In this document: one piece after another, positions 62,704 through 64,000 of the stretch | Numbering within the stretch: the stretch's first letter is position 1 | How the letters are laid out: each line of letters starts with the position of its first letter | Assembly: GCF_034262375.1 (NCBI RefSeq) | Contig: NZ_CP139558.1 | Coordinates: forward strand, 6,696,001-6,760,000 | Reading direction: 5' to 3' | Origin: Mucilaginibacter sabulilitoris | GTDB taxonomy: Bacteria > Bacteroidota > Bacteroidia > Sphingobacteriales > Sphingobacteriaceae | DNA: 64,000 nucleotides | Program-made: the position numbers and the translations under genes | Notes under the pieces: generated by a model | Database searches by the model: none | What the model saw: the letters and a program-made list of their open reading frames with translations, nothing else | Told to the model about the DNA's origin: nothing

Positions 62704-62718
62704 ATATTAAATATTAAA

Positions 62719-62754
62719 ATAGCCGTGACCCCAGGATTTTGGGATAACGGCTAT
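62719..62754 (-). terminator. Attenuator-like hairpin between peptide gene and HlyD
   Basis: ATAGCCGT / ACGGCTAT stem (62719-62726, 62747-62754) with inner CCC/GGG pairing, followed on the minus strand by a short T-rich tract (TTTTAATATT). It would lower readthrough from the abundant peptide mRNA into the exporter genes. Confidence 0.55.
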
Positions 62755-62768
62755 CTTATAAATTTTTC

Positions 62769-62975
62769 TTATAAGCCTTGCAGCAATTGAAAAATAGCGC
62801 CTAACTGTTTAGTAAGGAAAGCACCGGTATCGTTCAATAAACCTGAAACAAGTTTAAAAACAGGCTCCAAATTAATATTGATAAAGATGTCGCCTAAGCC
62901 ACCGCCGTTAACGTTGGTCATTTCGGCTGCGTTCATTTCCTGAACGCCAAGTTCTTTTAATTCTAAGTTTTTCAT
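62769..62975 (-). CDS. Double-glycine-leader secreted peptide 1
   Basis: 68 residues. The leader MKNLELKELGVQEMNAAEMT ends NVNGG and is followed by a hydrophobic, cysteine-free core of about 43 residues (GLGDIFININLEPVFK, then LVSGLLNDTGAF and LLQGL). The leader resembles Bacteroidota GG leaders cleaved by C39 exporters. The core is closely related to that of peptide 2 (INLEPVF...LNDTGAF...QLGAIFQLLQGL against LNLTPLL...VNETFAF...QLGLIVKALQNL), giving an amphipathic helix pattern. Likely a bacteriocin-like or signal peptide. Confidence 0.85.
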   Translation of the reverse strand: MKNLELKELGVQEMNAAEMTNVNGGGLGDIFININLEPVFKLVSGLLNDTGAFLTKQLGAIFQLLQGL

Positions 62976-63032
62976 AATTATATTTTAAAAATTGAGTTTT
63001 TACTTTTTTCAGTTTTGCACAAACCCCTAATT

Positions 63033-63067
63033 AAATAGCCGTTGAGCCAACAGGCCAACGGCTATTT
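63033..63067 (-). terminator. Attenuator-like hairpin between peptides 2 and 1
   Basis: 12-bp perfect stem AAATAGCCGTTG / CAACGGCTATTT (63033-63044, 63056-63067) with an inner GCC/GGC stem. Its ATAGCCGTT sequence is like the hairpin at 62719-62754. Confidence 0.55.
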
Positions 63068-63076
63068 AACTTCTTC

Positions 63077-63268
63077 TTATAAGTTTTGAAGGGCTTTAAC
63101 AATTAAGCCTAATTGAGCGCCAACAAAAGCAAAAGTTTCATTTACTGTTTGTTTAACTGCGTCAAGCAGAGGAGTAAGGTTTAAGCCTAATAAACCACCA
63201 TCAACATTGGTCATTTCGGTAGTATTCATTTCCTGAACACCAAGTTCTTTTAATTCTAACTTTTTCAT
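63077..63268 (-). CDS. Double-glycine-leader secreted peptide 2
   Basis: 63 residues from the ATG at 63268; a weak in-frame ATG at 63286 would add MYKNIN. Leader MKKLELKELGVQEMNTTEMT then NVDGG; core of about 38 residues (LLGLNLTPLLDAVKQTVNET...). The core aligns without gaps to that of peptide 1, sharing P, N-x-T and Q-L-G positions. No cysteines. Same 5' UTR as peptide 3. Confidence 0.85.
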   Translation of the reverse strand: MKKLELKELGVQEMNTTEMTNVDGGLLGLNLTPLLDAVKQTVNETFAFVGAQLGLIVKALQNL

Positions 63269-63303
63269 GTTAATATTTTTATACATTATTCCTTACTCTG
63301 TTA
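63215..63303. repeat. 89-bp direct repeat, copy A (leader and 5' UTR of peptide 2)
   Basis: Identical to 63608-63696 over 89 bases (offset 393). It includes the leader-coding start and upstream UTR of the peptide gene; similarity continues a little beyond with small indels. This is a recent duplication of the control and leader region. Confidence 0.9.
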
Positions 63304-63457
63304 GGGCTTTTCAGGATACGCCCGGTAATTAGCCATACGGCCTGTAATAAATTAACAACGTAACCACAACATCGCCAAGCTGTCCGGCCATGTTAGCATA
63401 TTAACCTGCAGGAAATACGGCGGTTACAGAAACTGTTTTGGGAAATAGTTAAATGGA

Positions 63458-63661
63458 TTAGCTTAAAATAACTCCTACCAGTTTGTTAACTGTGTAACCA
63501 ACAAAAGAAAGAGCATTGTTTGCCAAGATAGAAGTTGTGCCTACAACAGTAGCAAGCGTGTTAGAAAGCAGGTCGCCTAATAAACCTCCGCCTTCAACAG
63601 TAGTTAATTCGGTAGTATTCATTTCCTGAACACCAAGTTCTTTTAATTCTAACTTTTTCAT
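63458..63661 (-). CDS. Double-glycine-leader secreted peptide 3
   Basis: 67 residues from the ATG at 63661; an in-frame ATG at 63679 would add MYKNIN. Leader MKKLELKELGVQEMNTTELT then TVEGG; core (GLLGDLLSNTLATVVGTTSI, then NNALSFVGYTVNKLVGVILS) shares hydrophobic character but little sequence with the cores of peptides 1 and 2. No cysteines. The strong leader identity with peptide 2 shows that leaders were conserved while cores changed. Confidence 0.85.
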   Translation of the reverse strand: MKKLELKELGVQEMNTTELTTVEGGGLLGDLLSNTLATVVGTTSILANNALSFVGYTVNKLVGVILS

Positions 63662-63696
63662 GTTAATATTTTTATACATTATTCCTTACTCTGTTA
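63608..63696. repeat. 89-bp direct repeat, copy B (leader and 5' UTR of peptide 3)
   Basis: Exact copy of 63215-63303. Confidence 0.9.
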
Positions 63697-64000
63697 AAGG
63701 CTTTTCAGGATACGCCTCGGTTCGGCCAAACGCTTAAAACAAATATAATATATAACAATAAATACTTAAACAATGCATCATAAGGAGAGAGGCTTTTGGC
63801 TGCAAAAATGATGTCCATATTAGCTAAAAACATGGTTTTTAGCTAAAAACGTACTTTTTGCCGGCCGTATTCAATTCATTCATTTTACTATCCGAAGAGT
63901 TTTGAGATACCTTATCAATTATTTAATAAAACAAATCAACAAAATGGAGGAGTGAAGAACAGCACGCCAAATCTGCTTTATAATTAACACAATTGTTGAA
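63680..64000. other. 321-bp region upstream of the peptide cluster
   Basis: No gene seen. It has a -7-like box TATATTTG on the minus strand (63747-63740), a 16-bp perfect palindrome GTTTTTAGCTAAAAAC (63835-63850) and a direct repeat of TTAGCTAAAAAC (63820-63831 and 63839-63850). They may control the peptides or a gene beyond the window. Confidence 0.5.
63740..63747 (-). promoter_or_regulatory. -7 box of peptide 3
   Basis: Minus-strand TATATTTG is an exact TAnnTTTG match, about 79 bases upstream of the chosen ATG. The best -33 TTG is 23 bases upstream, a little long. Confidence 0.4.

Overview
The window looks like a chromosomal segment of a Bacteroidota bacterium of the Sphingobacteriaceae type (Mucilaginibacter or Pedobacter-like; inferred from gene content, not proven). 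The grounds are SusC/SusD and other TonB-dependent receptors, several FecI-type sigma / FecR anti-sigma pairs, DUF1080 and Gfo/Idh/MocA proteins, a short 286-residue primary sigma factor, promoters of the TTTG...TAnnTTTG type, and almost no Shine-Dalgarno sequences. No tRNA, rRNA or CRISPR array was seen.

Layout. 1-3.1 kb: the start of a FecR gene, a divergent ECF sigma factor, a LuxR-type regulator, an internally duplicated membrane protein and a histone H1-like protein. 3.2-8.7 kb: an exported alpha/beta hydrolase and an iron module (siderophore receptor, PepSY membrane protein, small membrane protein). 8.8-18.1 kb: a glycan utilisation locus (oxidoreductase, DUF1080, SusD, SusC with STN domain, FecR, sigma). 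18.2-22.6 kb: epoxide hydrolase, CHAD and CYTH proteins, and a TetR/SDR pair with matching operators. 22.9-28.2 kb: two paralogous AGxxN-repeat surface proteins around a FecR/sigma pair and a small barrel protein. 28.3-34.2 kb: DUF488, a [2Fe-2S] protein, and two ClC transporters flanking a Crp/Fnr regulator. 34.2-48 kb: a full assimilatory nitrate-to-ammonium module (siroheme methyltransferase, NirB, NirD, a second Crp/Fnr, an outer-membrane porin, a nitrate MFS carrier, a nitrate reductase fused to its FAD/BFD electron-input module, a rubredoxin-tailed sulfite-reductase-like protein and DUF4202). 48-57.6 kb: AsmA, the primary sigma factor, cold-shock protein, a FecA-like receptor, response regulator, thymidine kinase and an acidic unknown protein. 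57.6-59.4 kb: an IS1182-type insertion sequence. 59.4-63.7 kb: three double-glycine-leader peptides with HlyD and a C39-peptidase ABC exporter.

The two strongest unusual signals are these. (1) The intact IS (57636-59371) and a 197-bp non-autonomous relative (51790-51986) share terminal repeats, and each sits at the exact apex of a Rho-independent terminator hairpin, flanked by an 8-bp duplication that is itself palindromic (CTATATAG and GGTTAACC). The IS carries an inward-reading terminator near each end, so it may restore the termination it disrupts. (2) The peptide/exporter cluster at the right edge has near-identical leaders and 5' UTRs joined to diverged cysteine-free cores, as expected of a diversifying secreted-peptide (bacteriocin-like) system.

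Regulation visible in the sequence includes an operator lying between the -33 and -7 boxes of the SDR gene, repeated near the TetR gene, and FNR-like palindromes (TGATTTAAATCA core) in both divergent control regions of the nitrate module. Both Crp/Fnr paralogues carry an identical N-terminal C-x4-C-x2-C-x2-C array, suggesting a metal- or redox-sensing input.
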